Translations under genes and position numbers: made by a program | Source of the DNA: CAMUQR01 sp963539845 | GTDB lineage: Bacteria > Patescibacteriota > Saccharimonadia > Saccharimonadales > Saccharimonadaceae | Assembly (NCBI GenBank): GCA_963539845.1 | Contig: CAUTML010000002.1 | Location: 1 to 64,000, forward strand | Length of the DNA stretch: 64,000 nucleotides | Direction: 5' to 3' | In this document: positions 43,070 through 51,565 of the stretch, one piece after another | Numbering within the stretch: position 1 is the first letter of the stretch | Layout of the letters: each line of letters begins with the position of its first letter | Notes under the pieces: generated by a model | What the model saw: the letters and a program-made list of their open reading frames with translations, nothing else | What the model was told of the DNA's origin: nothing | Database searches by the model: none

Positions 43070-43098
43070 ATTATACTATATTTTAAACTTATTTTCAA
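43070..43098 (-). promoter_or_regulatory. Promoter of the YjjX-like gene
   Basis: TTGAAA (43098-43093) and TATAAT (43075-43070) on the minus strand, 17 bases apart. The -35 hexamer lies directly after the tlyA stop. Confidence 0.75.
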
Positions 43099-43099
43099 A

Positions 43100-43828
43100 T
43101 TAACCAAGCTTTTTTAGCAGATAAAACCGCTCGACATTGCCTTTTTTACCGCTAATGGCACTGTCTTGCTTGGCAATAATCACCGCCCAATCTCGCACCC
43201 ACGCCTCAAATTCCGCCAGCACTTGTCGGCGGTATTTTTCGTTTTTGACCACACCTTTATTTAATATTTCTCTCGATGCTTCAAATTGTGGTTTTAACAT
43301 CAGCACCACTTCTGTTGTGTTTTTAACAATATTTTCAAACAAATGTGGTAAAATTTGCCGCACCGAGATGAAAGACACGTCGATTAGAATCATATCCGGT
43401 CGCCCAGCTAAATCACTAATCCTAAAATCCCGAATGTCGGTTTTTTCGTACAGTTCAATCCGTGGATCCTGACGCAAAACCCGATCCATTTGATCAGATC
43501 CGACATCTACTGCATAAACTTTTTGTGCACCAGATTTGAGAGCAAATTCAGTAAATCCGCCAGTGCTAGAGCCAACATCCAGAACAATTTTATCGCCAAA
43601 ATTCAGTCGCAACGCTTCCGTGACGCTCGCCAATTTTAGCCCAGCTCGGCTAACTAATTGTTGTTCAATTTGCAAGTCAATTTTGTCGGTCTCATTGACA
43701 AAAAAACCAGCTTTATTGACCACTCGCCCATTCACCACAACTTTACCTAGTCGAATGAAATTTTCCGCTTGCGAGCGGCTAGCAACCAAGCCTCGCTCCA
43801 CTAGTATTTTATCTAATCGAAATTTCAT
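43100..43828 (-). CDS. tlyA: TlyA-family rRNA 2'-O-methyltransferase
   Basis: The 242-residue protein has an N-terminal S4 RNA-binding domain (RLDKILVERGLVASRSQAENFIRLGKVVVNG, in two parts) and an FtsJ-like methyltransferase domain with SAM motif VLDVGSSTGGFTEFAL. The K-D-K-E tetrad is suggested by SRAGLKLASV, DVSFISV, LMLKPQFEASR and a late Glu. TlyA methylates 16S and 23S rRNA at cytidine ribose and, where present, makes cells sensitive to capreomycin. The start overlaps the ABC permease stop region (GGGAGTAAAATG). Confidence 0.93.
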   Translation of the reverse strand: MKFRLDKILVERGLVASRSQAENFIRLGKVVVNGRVVNKAGFFVNETDKIDLQIEQQLVSRAGLKLASVTEALRLNFGDKIVLDVGSSTGGFTEFALKSGAQKVYAVDVGSDQMDRVLRQDPRIELYEKTDIRDFRISDLAGRPDMILIDVSFISVRQILPHLFENIVKNTTEVVLMLKPQFEASREILNKGVVKNEKYRRQVLAEFEAWVRDWAVIIAKQDSAISGKKGNVERFYLLKKLG

Positions 43829-43829
43829 T

Positions 43830-44948
43830 TTACTCCCAACGAAACAACTTTATGGCTAGTGTATAGACAATTATAATTGCTAAAACAACCCCACCAGCAT
43901 AAGGTAAAATTTCTAACAAAGAAGCATTTTCAGCTATAATCAGCCGAAAGCCATCAACCACTGGTGTCATTGGAATAAATTTACTGACCACCTTTAGCCA
44001 CTCAGGGAACATAAACGACGGGAAAAAAGCGCCTGACAAAAACATCATTGGGAAAGAGATTAAGTTACTTAACGGCGACGATTGATTTTCATTTTTTGCC
44101 CAAGAACCAACTACCAGACCAAGTCCAACCATCATCATAGCCGACAAAGCCAAGAATGGCACAAACAGCAGCCAACTACCTCGCATTTGAAAATTAAACA
44201 CTAACATACCAACTACAATCATCATGAAAGCACTTAACATTGCAATGATTGTATATTGAATGGCATTAGCGATGATTAATTGACCCGAGCTAAAAGGTGC
44301 AGCTCGTAAACGTCGATATGAACCTTTTTGTTTCTCGGTTGGCATTTGATTAGCCAGTCCAAATACACCCATACTCATCAGGCTAAACGCCAATAATCCA
44401 GTAAAAGTATAATCAAAATTACTTAAACGCTCATCACCAACCGCTCGTGAAGCAACTTTTAATGGCGGTTCAGGCTGTCCCATACTTTTATTGATACTAT
44501 CAACCACTTGTGATATAACTGCTGCTAAAGTACTGCCAGCCTGATCAGAACCTTTTGAATAAAGCACGTTAATTGTACCAGATGGCGAACCAGTTTCAGA
44601 ATTAATTTTTCCAAACTCAGCTGAGAGCTCAATAATTCCGCTGATTTCCGAATGTTTCATTTTTTCTTTAGCATCATTTAGATCAGCAGCGTCTTTAATT
44701 TTTAGCACGCCACTCTTATCACTTTTTACCCCTTCAACAAATCCTCGAGCGAAATCATTTTCAGCATGGTTAATAATTGCTATATTGAAACTAACTGAAG
44801 AATTATTATTAAAAACCGCAGCAAAAACTAGTAAAAATAATAAGGGAAACAAAAAGGTAAAAAATAGCGCTACCTTATCTCGCCTAAAACGCTTAAATCC
44901 AGCCACAACCTGACCAGCAATTCCGCCCCAATATCGTCTAATACTCAT
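43830..44948 (-). CDS. ABC-2 type transporter permease
   Basis: The 372-residue membrane protein has one N-terminal helix (about 28-48), a large external loop (50-170), and five C-terminal helices, as in YhgE/DrrB-like ABC-2 permeases. The motif FTGLLAFSLMSMGVFGLANQMPTEKQKGSYRRLRAAP is split across helix 2 and the coupling loop. It follows the ATPase gene by 1 base. Substrate unknown; a lipid, polysaccharide or drug exporter is possible. Confidence 0.9.
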   Translation of the reverse strand: MSIRRYWGGIAGQVVAGFKRFRRDKVALFFTFLFPLLFLLVFAAVFNNNSSVSFNIAIINHAENDFARGFVEGVKSDKSGVLKIKDAADLNDAKEKMKHSEISGIIELSAEFGKINSETGSPSGTINVLYSKGSDQAGSTLAAVISQVVDSINKSMGQPEPPLKVASRAVGDERLSNFDYTFTGLLAFSLMSMGVFGLANQMPTEKQKGSYRRLRAAPFSSGQLIIANAIQYTIIAMLSAFMMIVVGMLVFNFQMRGSWLLFVPFLALSAMMMVGLGLVVGSWAKNENQSSPLSNLISFPMMFLSGAFFPSFMFPEWLKVVSKFIPMTPVVDGFRLIIAENASLLEILPYAGGVVLAIIIVYTLAIKLFRWE

Positions 44949-44949
44949 C

Positions 44950-45708
44950 TTAATCCCTAATTGCCTTTCCCGTTAAATCAATAAATACATCTTCTAAATT
45001 AGCCTGTTCAACATGCTGTTTTTTCTTAAAACCGCGCTTAAGCAATTGCTGAATTAGGTTTTGTGGTGTGTCAATCGTCAAAATCTGTCCTCCGTCCATA
45101 ATTGCTAAACGATCACACAAAACCTCAGCCTCATCCATATAATGTGTTGTCAGTACAATTGTCACTCCATTATCACGAATTAGTTTGATTAAATCCCAGA
45201 GATTACGTCGCGCCTGGGGATCAAGACCAGTAGTTGGTTCATCAAGAAATAACACCTTGGGATTATTGACTAGAGCGGAAGCAATCGCAAAGCGCTGCTT
45301 TTGACCGCCAGACAATTGCTCAATATAGCTGTTGGCTTTATCAGTTAGTTGCACTTTTTTAAGTAAAGCGTCAGCATCAACTTTTTCACCATACAAACTA
45401 GCAAACATTCTCAACTGCTCACGCAAATTTAACTTGTCGTAAAAGCTAGTTGATTGAAGTTGAATACCAATAATTTCTTTTACTCGGTTTGGGGTTTTCG
45501 CTACATCAATCCCATCAATCTCGGCTGTTCCACTATCAATCTCTCGTAGTGCTTCTAGCATCTCTAGAGTGGTTGTCTTACCAGCACCGTTTGGACCTAA
45601 AATACCAAAGATTTCCCCCTGTTGGACCGAAAAACTGATCTTCTTAACTACACGGCGACGATTATAGGTTTTTACTAAATTTTTTACCTCGATAATTGTT
45701 TTTGTCAT
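44950..45708 (-). CDS. ABC transporter ATP-binding protein
   Basis: The 252-residue protein has Walker A GILGPNGAGKTTTLEML, Q-loop GIQLQSTSFY, signature QLSGGQKQRFAIASALVNNP, Walker B VLFLDEPTTGLDP and the switch His in VLTTHYMDEAE. It energises the permease encoded next to it. TGGTAAAAT lies 6 bases before the ATG, so the mRNA should be leaderless. The operon is ATPase, permease and tlyA. Confidence 0.95.
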   Translation of the reverse strand: MTKTIIEVKNLVKTYNRRRVVKKISFSVQQGEIFGILGPNGAGKTTTLEMLEALREIDSGTAEIDGIDVAKTPNRVKEIIGIQLQSTSFYDKLNLREQLRMFASLYGEKVDADALLKKVQLTDKANSYIEQLSGGQKQRFAIASALVNNPKVLFLDEPTTGLDPQARRNLWDLIKLIRDNGVTIVLTTHYMDEAEVLCDRLAIMDGGQILTIDTPQNLIQQLLKRGFKKKQHVEQANLEDVFIDLTGKAIRD

Positions 45709-45752
45709 GATTACATTTTACCACTTTTGCCATTAATTAATATCTCTCAATT

Positions 45753-45783
45753 TAAAAATCGCCGAACTAAACGACGATTTTTA
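45753..45783. terminator. Terminator of the rpsF-ssb-rpsR-efp operon
   Basis: AAAATCG and CGATTTT pair around an imperfect inner stem, with T-runs on both strands. It lies 10 bases beyond the efp stop. Confidence 0.75.
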
Positions 45784-45792
45784 AAAACACTG

Positions 45793-46353
45793 TTATTTTT
45801 TACGCTCTCGATAGGCGCCAGTTTCGGTATCAATCGACACTTCATCACCAGTTTTAATAAAAGCCGGCACTTTAACAACCAAACCAGTTTCTAGTTCGGC
45901 GTCTTTTAGCACACTAGAAGTAGTGTCGCCTTTAACCACGTCCTCGGTGTAAACCACACTCAAGAACAGGTTTTTAGGCAAAATCAGGTTAATCACCCGA
46001 CCATCAAAAAATTGCAGATTAACTTCCGTACCTTCTTTAAGATAATTGATGCTATCACCGACAATTTCCAGATTAAGTTCGAATTGCTCAAAAGTTTCTT
46101 GATTCATAAAGTAAGCGTTGTCGCCGTCTTTATATAAATATTGCACTTTTTGGCTATCAACTTCAGCTGGTTTGATTTTTTCTTGACCTTTGTAAGTTTT
46201 TGGTAGCACACTACCGTCGGCTAAGTTGCGGATTTTAACGTTAACAATGCTACCGCCTCGCCCCATTACCTTTTGTGAATATTCAATCACCTGATAAGGC
46301 GCGCCATCAATATCAATCAGCACACCTTTTTTTAGCTCAGTTGGTAAATACAT
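45793..46353 (-). CDS. efp: Elongation factor P
   Basis: EF-P helps ribosomes form bonds between consecutive prolines. The 186-residue protein has the three beta-barrel domains: YLPTELKKGVLIDIDGAPYQVIEY at the N-terminus, LPKNLFLSVVYTEDVVKGDTTS in the middle and VVKVPAFIKTGDEVSIDTETGAYRERK at the end. The tip of domain I reads MGRGGS, with Arg where E. coli has the modified Lys34. I chose the ATG at 46353, with GAGG seven bases upstream. It occupies the place that rplI has in many rpsF-ssb-rpsR operons. Confidence 0.96.
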   Translation of the reverse strand: MYLPTELKKGVLIDIDGAPYQVIEYSQKVMGRGGSIVNVKIRNLADGSVLPKTYKGQEKIKPAEVDSQKVQYLYKDGDNAYFMNQETFEQFELNLEIVGDSINYLKEGTEVNLQFFDGRVINLILPKNLFLSVVYTEDVVKGDTTSSVLKDAELETGLVVKVPAFIKTGDEVSIDTETGAYRERKK

Positions 46354-46362
46354 AACCAACCT

Positions 46363-46557
46363 CTACGCCTGGACAAATGGCAACAGCGCCAAATGTCGAG
46401 CTCGTTTGATCGCCACCGCTAAAGCACGTTGTTGCTTGGCAGTTAGGCCGGTTTTGCTAATTGGATCAATTTGACCATACATATTGATGTAACGTTGTAA
46501 AGTTTTAACATCTCGATAATCAAACACTAGATCATTATCATTTTTTTTCTTTGACAT
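46363..46557 (-). CDS. rpsR: 30S ribosomal protein bS18
   Basis: This short bS18 has 64 residues, with FDYRDVKTLQRYINMYGQIDPISKTGLTAKQQRALAVAIKRARHLALLPFV (in pieces), the family core. It pairs with bS6 on the platform of the 30S subunit. The usual basic N-terminal extension is mostly missing. Third gene of the rpsF operon. Confidence 0.96.
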   Translation of the reverse strand: MSKKKNDNDLVFDYRDVKTLQRYINMYGQIDPISKTGLTAKQQRALAVAIKRARHLALLPFVQA

Positions 46558-46584
46558 ACAATTCCTTTTTCAATTAATTAGTGA

Positions 46585-47007
46585 TTAAAACGGAATATCT
46601 GACAAATCAATTTCATCATCAACCACGGCATCGGCTTTTGGCTCTGAACTGGTTGGTTGGCTAGCTGGAGCGCTAGTGCCTTCGCTGTTGCCAGTTGGAC
46701 CGTCAAGAAAAGTCACATCGTTAGCCATCACCTCAATACGTGAGCGTTTTTGACCATCTTGTTCCCATTGGCGTTGACTGAGACGACCCTGCACCAAACA
46801 GCGACGCCCCTTGCTCAAATATTGAGCCACCAACTCCGCCAATTTTTCCCAAGCGACGATTTCAAAAAAATCAGCGCCGGCGTCTTGACCACCTTTATCG
46901 ACCGCTAAACTAAAATTAACGACCGACTTACCAGTAGTGGTAGTGCGTAGTTCTGGATCACGCGTTAGGCGACCCATTAGAATTACTTGGTTGATACTTT
47001 TTGCCAT
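46585..47007 (-). CDS. ssb: Single-stranded DNA-binding protein
   Basis: The 140-residue SSB has an OB fold (INQVILMGRLTRDPELRTT, FFEIVAWEKLAELV, RRCLVQGRLSQRQW) and an acidic C-terminal tip DEIDLSDIPF that binds partner proteins. It protects single strands in replication, repair and transformation. Second gene of the operon. Confidence 0.97.
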   Translation of the reverse strand: MAKSINQVILMGRLTRDPELRTTTTGKSVVNFSLAVDKGGQDAGADFFEIVAWEKLAELVAQYLSKGRRCLVQGRLSQRQWEQDGQKRSRIEVMANDVTFLDGPTGNSEGTSAPASQPTSSEPKADAVVDDEIDLSDIPF

Positions 47008-47027
47008 ATATTCCCCTTTTTAATTTA

Positions 47028-47348
47028 TTATTTTTCCTCAATGGCTTCGGTTTTGACTTGAGTTTTTGGGTCGGCTTTAACAAGCAGATAGCGCATAACT
47101 TCCTTGGTGATGTTTAGCACGTTGGAAATCTTGAGAGGCGCCGTTGCTGGAAGCTCGAGCTCAAAATAGAGATAATTAGCAAAAAACTGCTTATCAATTG
47201 AGTAAGCTAGACGTTTTTTACCCCAGTTATCTTGTTTAACGATTTTACCGTCAGCTTTGGTAACAATCCCCGAAATTAGCTCAATCGCCTTATCGATTTC
47301 GCTTTCCAGGTCTGGATGGACCAAAACCGTCAATTCGTATTTCTTCAT
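47028..47348 (-). CDS. rpsF: 30S ribosomal protein bS6
   Basis: The 106-residue protein has the bS6 pattern KKYELTVLVHPDLESEIDKAIE and DNWGKKRLAYSIDKQFFANYLYFELELP (in parts). It is the first gene of the operon. The 110-base leader upstream (47349-47480) has an extended -10 TGGTATAAT near its start. I cannot confirm an S6:S18 binding hairpin in the leader. Confidence 0.95.
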   Translation of the reverse strand: MKKYELTVLVHPDLESEIDKAIELISGIVTKADGKIVKQDNWGKKRLAYSIDKQFFANYLYFELELPATAPLKISNVLNITKEVMRYLLVKADPKTQVKTEAIEEK

Positions 47349-47525
47349 ACTCCCGTTGGAATCCTTTCTTGGATGCTCATTGTTGAGACTTCTGCAAAAA
47401 GCTAAATTACTACTGTAAATGCTACTTTTTCACATTTGCTCCCAAATGAGCTGAAGTTAATTAATATTACTCTTTTATTATACCACAGTTGCCAAAAAAA
47501 GTCGAGAATAATCTTTTTAAAATTA

Positions 47526-49721
47526 TTACAATTCGTCTAAACTAGAAATTAGAATTTCACGGGGCTTGGAACCATTGCTAGGACCGATGATTCCCCGCGA
47601 TTCCAACTCGTCAATAATCCGCGCTGCTCGCGAATAACCAATCCGTAACCGTGTTTGTAAATGACTAGTGCTAGCCCGTTTGCTCTCGAGAATCACCTGC
47701 ACTGCCTGACGCAAAGTAGCATCGTCCGCCCCACCCATATCGAGATTGCCAACAATTCCGCCCGCGCCCCCCATTTGGACATCTTGCATGACAATTTCGT
47801 CGTTATATTGTGGAGGCATTTGAGCCCGCAGAAAATCGGTAATTTTCATCACTTCTTCATCCGTTACCCAGGCACCCTGTAACCGACGTGGCTTTGGTGC
47901 TTTGGTGGTAACAATCAGCATATCACCCTTGCCGAGCAGTTTCTCGGCGCCCGATTTGTCCATAATCGTCTTAGAGTCAACCTGACTAGCCACAGTGAAG
48001 GCAATCCGCGCCGGCACATTGGCTTTAATCAAACCAGTTACCACATTGACACTCGGGCGCTGAGTCGCCAGAACCAAGTGAATACCAACCGCTCGGGCTT
48101 TTTGCGCCAACCGCACAATTAAGCCTTCCACTTCTTTTGAAGCCACCATCATCAAATCGGCCATCTCATCGATCACAATCACAATATAAGGCATTGCGCC
48201 GTCATTATGCTGTTGCAAATTACCCCGGTCGTCAGTCAGCCCCACAGTTTTTGACTCTTGCATAATGTAATTGTTATAACTGATAATATCGCGCTTTTTA
48301 ACGCTGGCTAGCAACTGATAACGACGCTCCATTTCGTTAACTGCCCATTTTAAGGCCGAAATTGTCTTAGTTGGATCGCTAATAATTGGCGTTAGCAAAT
48401 GTGGAATATCCTCAAAAGGCGCCATCTCCACTTGTTTCGGGTCAACTAAAATCAGCTTTAAATCGCTCGGGCTATTGCGATATAACAAACTCGTCAGCAA
48501 GGTGTTGATCATCACCGATTTACCGGAACCGGTTTGACCAGCAATCAACAAATGTGGCATATCACTCAAACTCTCCACTACCGCGTCACCAGAGATATCA
48601 CGGCCCGCCACGAAGCTCAGCTTATCAGTTTTGTTAAACCAAGCCGACGACTCCATAATACCCCGCAACCGCACATCAGCGGCACGCACATTTGGTACCT
48701 CAATACCAACCGCTCGCTTACCAGGGATTGGCGCCTCAATACGAATACTTTGTGCCGCTAGATTCAAGGCAATGTTAGTTTCTAAGGCCGCAATTTTGGT
48801 TAGCTTCACCCCACTTGGCGGAGTTAGCGTATATTGGGTAACTTTCGGACCGACATTCGCCCCGGTCATTTCCACATCAATGTTAAACTCATGAAGGGTA
48901 TTTTTGATAATCTCAGCGTTTTGTTTGACATCACCAGCATCAGCTGGCGACTGTTTGGATGACAAAATATCCAGTGGTGGTTGTTTCCAATTCGGGTCCC
49001 GCACCGATACCAGCGCCGTTGGCGCTTGTTTATCTTTGTCGTCTTTGGTTTCAGCTGGCTTTGATTTTAATAAATTGTCAAATTTGTTGGTTTTATCGCC
49101 ACCAGAGGTGGTTGGCACGCCCTCCACTAGTTGAAATTCAGACTTGGCAACCTTTGCATCAATGGCAGGTGCCACTTCTTTAGGTTTAAAACCACTAATT
49201 TTGCCTGGTTTTTGGGTTGCAAAAATTTCCTGCATCCGTTTAATGAACAAAAACGGCGATGCTCGAAACATAAATAAGCTGTTGATAATAATCAGCACTA
49301 GATACACTAATCCCGCTACCCAGCCAGTCGCCAACGAGGCCATTATTTGATTAGCCCCAGCGCCACAAACACCTCCGGCAGTTTTTTCGCTAAACAGCGT
49401 CCCAAACAGCCCGCTCATCAGCACTAGCATCACTAAACTTGACACATAGGTCGCGATTGATAATTTGTTTTTATCAGATTTAAATACTTCAGTCCCCAGA
49501 TACAACAACACCGCCGGCACGATATACGCCCCGTAGCCAAATACCTGCATATTCGCCTGATGGATCGATTGCAAGGCTGGACCGCCACTGCCAAACCACG
49601 ATACTGCTAGCAACAACGCCAGCACTATCAACAAAATCGCCCGAACTTGCGCCCAAAAACCAGCCGGTAATTGATGTTGCACTGCCGAAGCTTTAGATTT
49701 TTTTGATTTTCGTCTTGCCAT
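47526..49721 (-). CDS. ftsK: FtsK/SpoIIIE DNA translocase
   Basis: FtsK moves chromosomal DNA through the division septum. The 731-residue protein has four N-terminal membrane helices (about 25-150), a short linker, then the alpha-beta motor with LLIAGQTGSGKSVMINTLL, VIVIDEMADLMMVA, and GIHLVLATQRPSVNVVTGLIKANVPARIAF (in two parts). The C-terminal gamma winged helix (SHLQTRLRIGYSRAARIIDELESRGIIGP, in two parts) reads KOPS-like DNA signals. It would work with the Xer recombinase at 27421. It is a single-gene unit with TATAAT about 60 bases upstream. Confidence 0.96.
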   Translation of the reverse strand: MARRKSKKSKASAVQHQLPAGFWAQVRAILLIVLALLLAVSWFGSGGPALQSIHQANMQVFGYGAYIVPAVLLYLGTEVFKSDKNKLSIATYVSSLVMLVLMSGLFGTLFSEKTAGGVCGAGANQIMASLATGWVAGLVYLVLIIINSLFMFRASPFLFIKRMQEIFATQKPGKISGFKPKEVAPAIDAKVAKSEFQLVEGVPTTSGGDKTNKFDNLLKSKPAETKDDKDKQAPTALVSVRDPNWKQPPLDILSSKQSPADAGDVKQNAEIIKNTLHEFNIDVEMTGANVGPKVTQYTLTPPSGVKLTKIAALETNIALNLAAQSIRIEAPIPGKRAVGIEVPNVRAADVRLRGIMESSAWFNKTDKLSFVAGRDISGDAVVESLSDMPHLLIAGQTGSGKSVMINTLLTSLLYRNSPSDLKLILVDPKQVEMAPFEDIPHLLTPIISDPTKTISALKWAVNEMERRYQLLASVKKRDIISYNNYIMQESKTVGLTDDRGNLQQHNDGAMPYIVIVIDEMADLMMVASKEVEGLIVRLAQKARAVGIHLVLATQRPSVNVVTGLIKANVPARIAFTVASQVDSKTIMDKSGAEKLLGKGDMLIVTTKAPKPRRLQGAWVTDEEVMKITDFLRAQMPPQYNDEIVMQDVQMGGAGGIVGNLDMGGADDATLRQAVQVILESKRASTSHLQTRLRIGYSRAARIIDELESRGIIGPSNGSKPREILISSLDEL

Positions 49722-49883
49722 ATTTTACCTATTCTTATCTGGGAAACGTTAGTTTGAGTCTAGTCCCAGTTTTATCTATCTTAACCTTTTTTATTATACG
49801 CCAAAAAAGATCAAAATACTCATGTTTATTGTAGCATAAAATACAACATTTGTAAAGATTATGGTTAAATTTTCAGGCTGTTT

Positions 49884-50195
49884 TTAATCGGTATATTCAA
49901 ATAAAAGAGTGCCGGCAGCCTTTTCTTTTAAAGAATCATCCGTAATTAGTATCTCGCGCTGAAGAACGAATTCGAGTTTTGTAAACTCACTGTCGTTAAA
50001 TTTCAAAAGATGCGGAAAAACCTCAAATTCGTAATCACCAAAATAATCAGTCGATATCAATATATATTTCGTGTCGTTTAACCCAAAAAGATAAATCCAG
50101 GTATCAGGTCCAACTTCATAATGATTAATTTCTACGGCGTTCTCGCAACCATACGAAGCCATAATTTCTTCTCGTTCAGTCTTCGATAAATACAT
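49884..50195 (-). CDS. Hypothetical soluble protein, 103 residues
   Basis: A small acidic protein without membrane segments or a recognised domain. The N-terminus is helical (LSKTEREEIMASYG) and the middle is beta-rich (DTWIYLFGLNDTKYILISTD). The ATG at 50195 is preceded by TGTTATAAT with a 6-base gap, so longer in-frame starts at 50273 and later are rejected. It stands alone with no operon partner. Function unknown. Confidence 0.65.
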   Translation of the reverse strand: MYLSKTEREEIMASYGCENAVEINHYEVGPDTWIYLFGLNDTKYILISTDYFGDYEFEVFPHLLKFNDSEFTKLEFVLQREILITDDSLKEKAAGTLLFEYTD

Positions 50196-50271
50196 CTTTT
50201 TATTATAACATATTTTATGATAATTGTAAAATAACCCTCTTTTTGGCATTATTTTTGATATAATACTAATC

Positions 50272-51333
50272 ATGAATTTACGCTTTGCAACGCCAGCCGA
50301 AGTGGCTGACTGGGATCAACTCATCACCGCCAATCAAGCCGGCACTAATGTTTTACAATGTCGCAGTTTTGCCAAATTAAAGTCGAGCTTCGGCTGGACG
50401 GCTCGCTATTTTGTCTATGATTTGAACTCCCAACCGCAGTATTTTCTGGGCTTTGAACAGATTTTCCCCCCGTTTGGTAAATTGTGGTACTTGCCAAAAG
50501 CCCCAAATTTTCTCGAGTCAGCTGATTTTCTGGCTTGTCTCGCTGATTTTCGGACTCTCGCTACCCAAGAAAACGTCTTTTTAGTTAAATTCGAGCCGGA
50601 AATGCCAGCCTCAGCCGAATTATCGCGAGAATTAACCAAGCTCGGCTTACACCCAAATCACCAAATTCAACCCGACCAAACCACGATTTTTATCAACACC
50701 GCCCTTGATGATGAACAACTTTTTGCGTCATTCCCACAACGGGGTCGCCGAGCCGTGCGTCAAGCCGAAAAAAACCACATCACCGTTGTTCAAGCCAAAC
50801 CAACCGAACAAACCTTCCAAAAAATGTATCAACTGATGCAAAACGCCAATGGTGGCGAGGGCGTGCCATTTATGCGCGAATACGCTTATTACCAACGTTT
50901 CTGGCAACTCTACACTGACGCTCAGATGGGTCAATTTTATTTTGCCCAAGATGAAACTAGTGAGGTGTTATCTGGGGCATTTGTCTCGTTCACTGGCGAT
51001 TATGGTTTTTACAAAGACGGTGGCTCGATGGCTGGAGCCAACCGCAAATCCGCTTCCCACAAGCTCCAATGGGAAATTATGCGCGACCTTCATCAACGTG
51101 GTGTCAAAAAATACAACCTCCACTCCACTCCACCCGCCGACCAACTTAAAAACCCCGATCACCCATACTACGGTCTTGGTATTTTTAAGACTAGCTTTTC
51201 CAAAGACTTAACCGAATTTTGCGGTTGTTGGGATTTACCACTCCACCCACTACGCTATCAACTGTGGAATCACCTCGGTGAACGCCTCGCCCGTCGTCGC
51301 TATCGCCGACACCATTCCGGCTCAATGTATTAA
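50272..51333 (+). CDS. FemAB-family peptidyltransferase
   Basis: The protein has 353 residues with two GNAT-like domains. It contains the family patterns FPQRGRRAVRQAEKNHITV, FYFAQDETSEVLSGAFVSF, and HKLQWEIMRDLHQRGVKKYNLHSTPP (in two parts), ending in GLGIFKTSFSKDLTEFCGCWDLPL, the FemX-like C-terminal motif. FemX-type enzymes add amino acids from charged tRNA to lipid II to start the peptidoglycan cross-bridge. Only one copy is present here, so a one-residue bridge or branch is possible. TGATATAAT lies 7 bases before the ATG. It has its own terminator. Confidence 0.88.
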   Translation: MNLRFATPAEVADWDQLITANQAGTNVLQCRSFAKLKSSFGWTARYFVYDLNSQPQYFLGFEQIFPPFGKLWYLPKAPNFLESADFLACLADFRTLATQENVFLVKFEPEMPASAELSRELTKLGLHPNHQIQPDQTTIFINTALDDEQLFASFPQRGRRAVRQAEKNHITVVQAKPTEQTFQKMYQLMQNANGGEGVPFMREYAYYQRFWQLYTDAQMGQFYFAQDETSEVLSGAFVSFTGDYGFYKDGGSMAGANRKSASHKLQWEIMRDLHQRGVKKYNLHSTPPADQLKNPDHPYYGLGIFKTSFSKDLTEFCGCWDLPLHPLRYQLWNHLGERLARRRYRRHHSGSMY

Positions 51334-51361
51334 TTTTTACCACATTTTAAAGCTTTTTACC

Positions 51362-51388
51362 CACCTCTTTTTAACAGAGGTGAGTTTT
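51362..51388 (+). terminator. Terminator of the FemAB-like gene
   Basis: CACCTCT pairs with AGAGGTG around a short loop, then AGTTTT follows on the plus strand. Confidence 0.75.
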
Positions 51389-51410
51389 AAAAATTACAAC
51401 GTTTTGTGGG

Positions 51411-51439
51411 TTGACCTTTAGCATAAGCCTTTCTATAAT
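51411..51439 (+). promoter_or_regulatory. Promoter of nrdD-nrdG
   Basis: TTGACC (51411-51416) and a perfect TATAAT (51434-51439) are 17 bases apart. Transcription should start near 51446, leaving a 120-base leader. Confidence 0.8.
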
Positions 51440-51445
51440 AGACTT

Positions 51446-51540
51446 ATCACTAAGTGTGTGAAAAGCGATTACTGAGAGAGATTGCTTTAAAAAATAAAAA
51501 AATAATTAAAAACGGGCCTTTCCTATTTGGTAAGGGTCTT
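51446..51540 (+). promoter_or_regulatory. nrdD leader with a hairpin and a terminator-like stem
   Basis: AAAGCGAT pairs with ATTGCTTT (one G-U pair) around an 11-base loop. After an A-rich stretch, GGGCCTTTCC and GGTAAGGGTC form an imperfect stem followed by TTTTT. The stem ends 26 bases before the ribosome site AAAGGGAG. The layout fits transcription attenuation of the anaerobic reductase. No NrdR box or cobalamin riboswitch is visible. Confidence 0.5.
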
Positions 51541-51565
51541 TTTAACCAACCAAGAAAGGGAGAAT

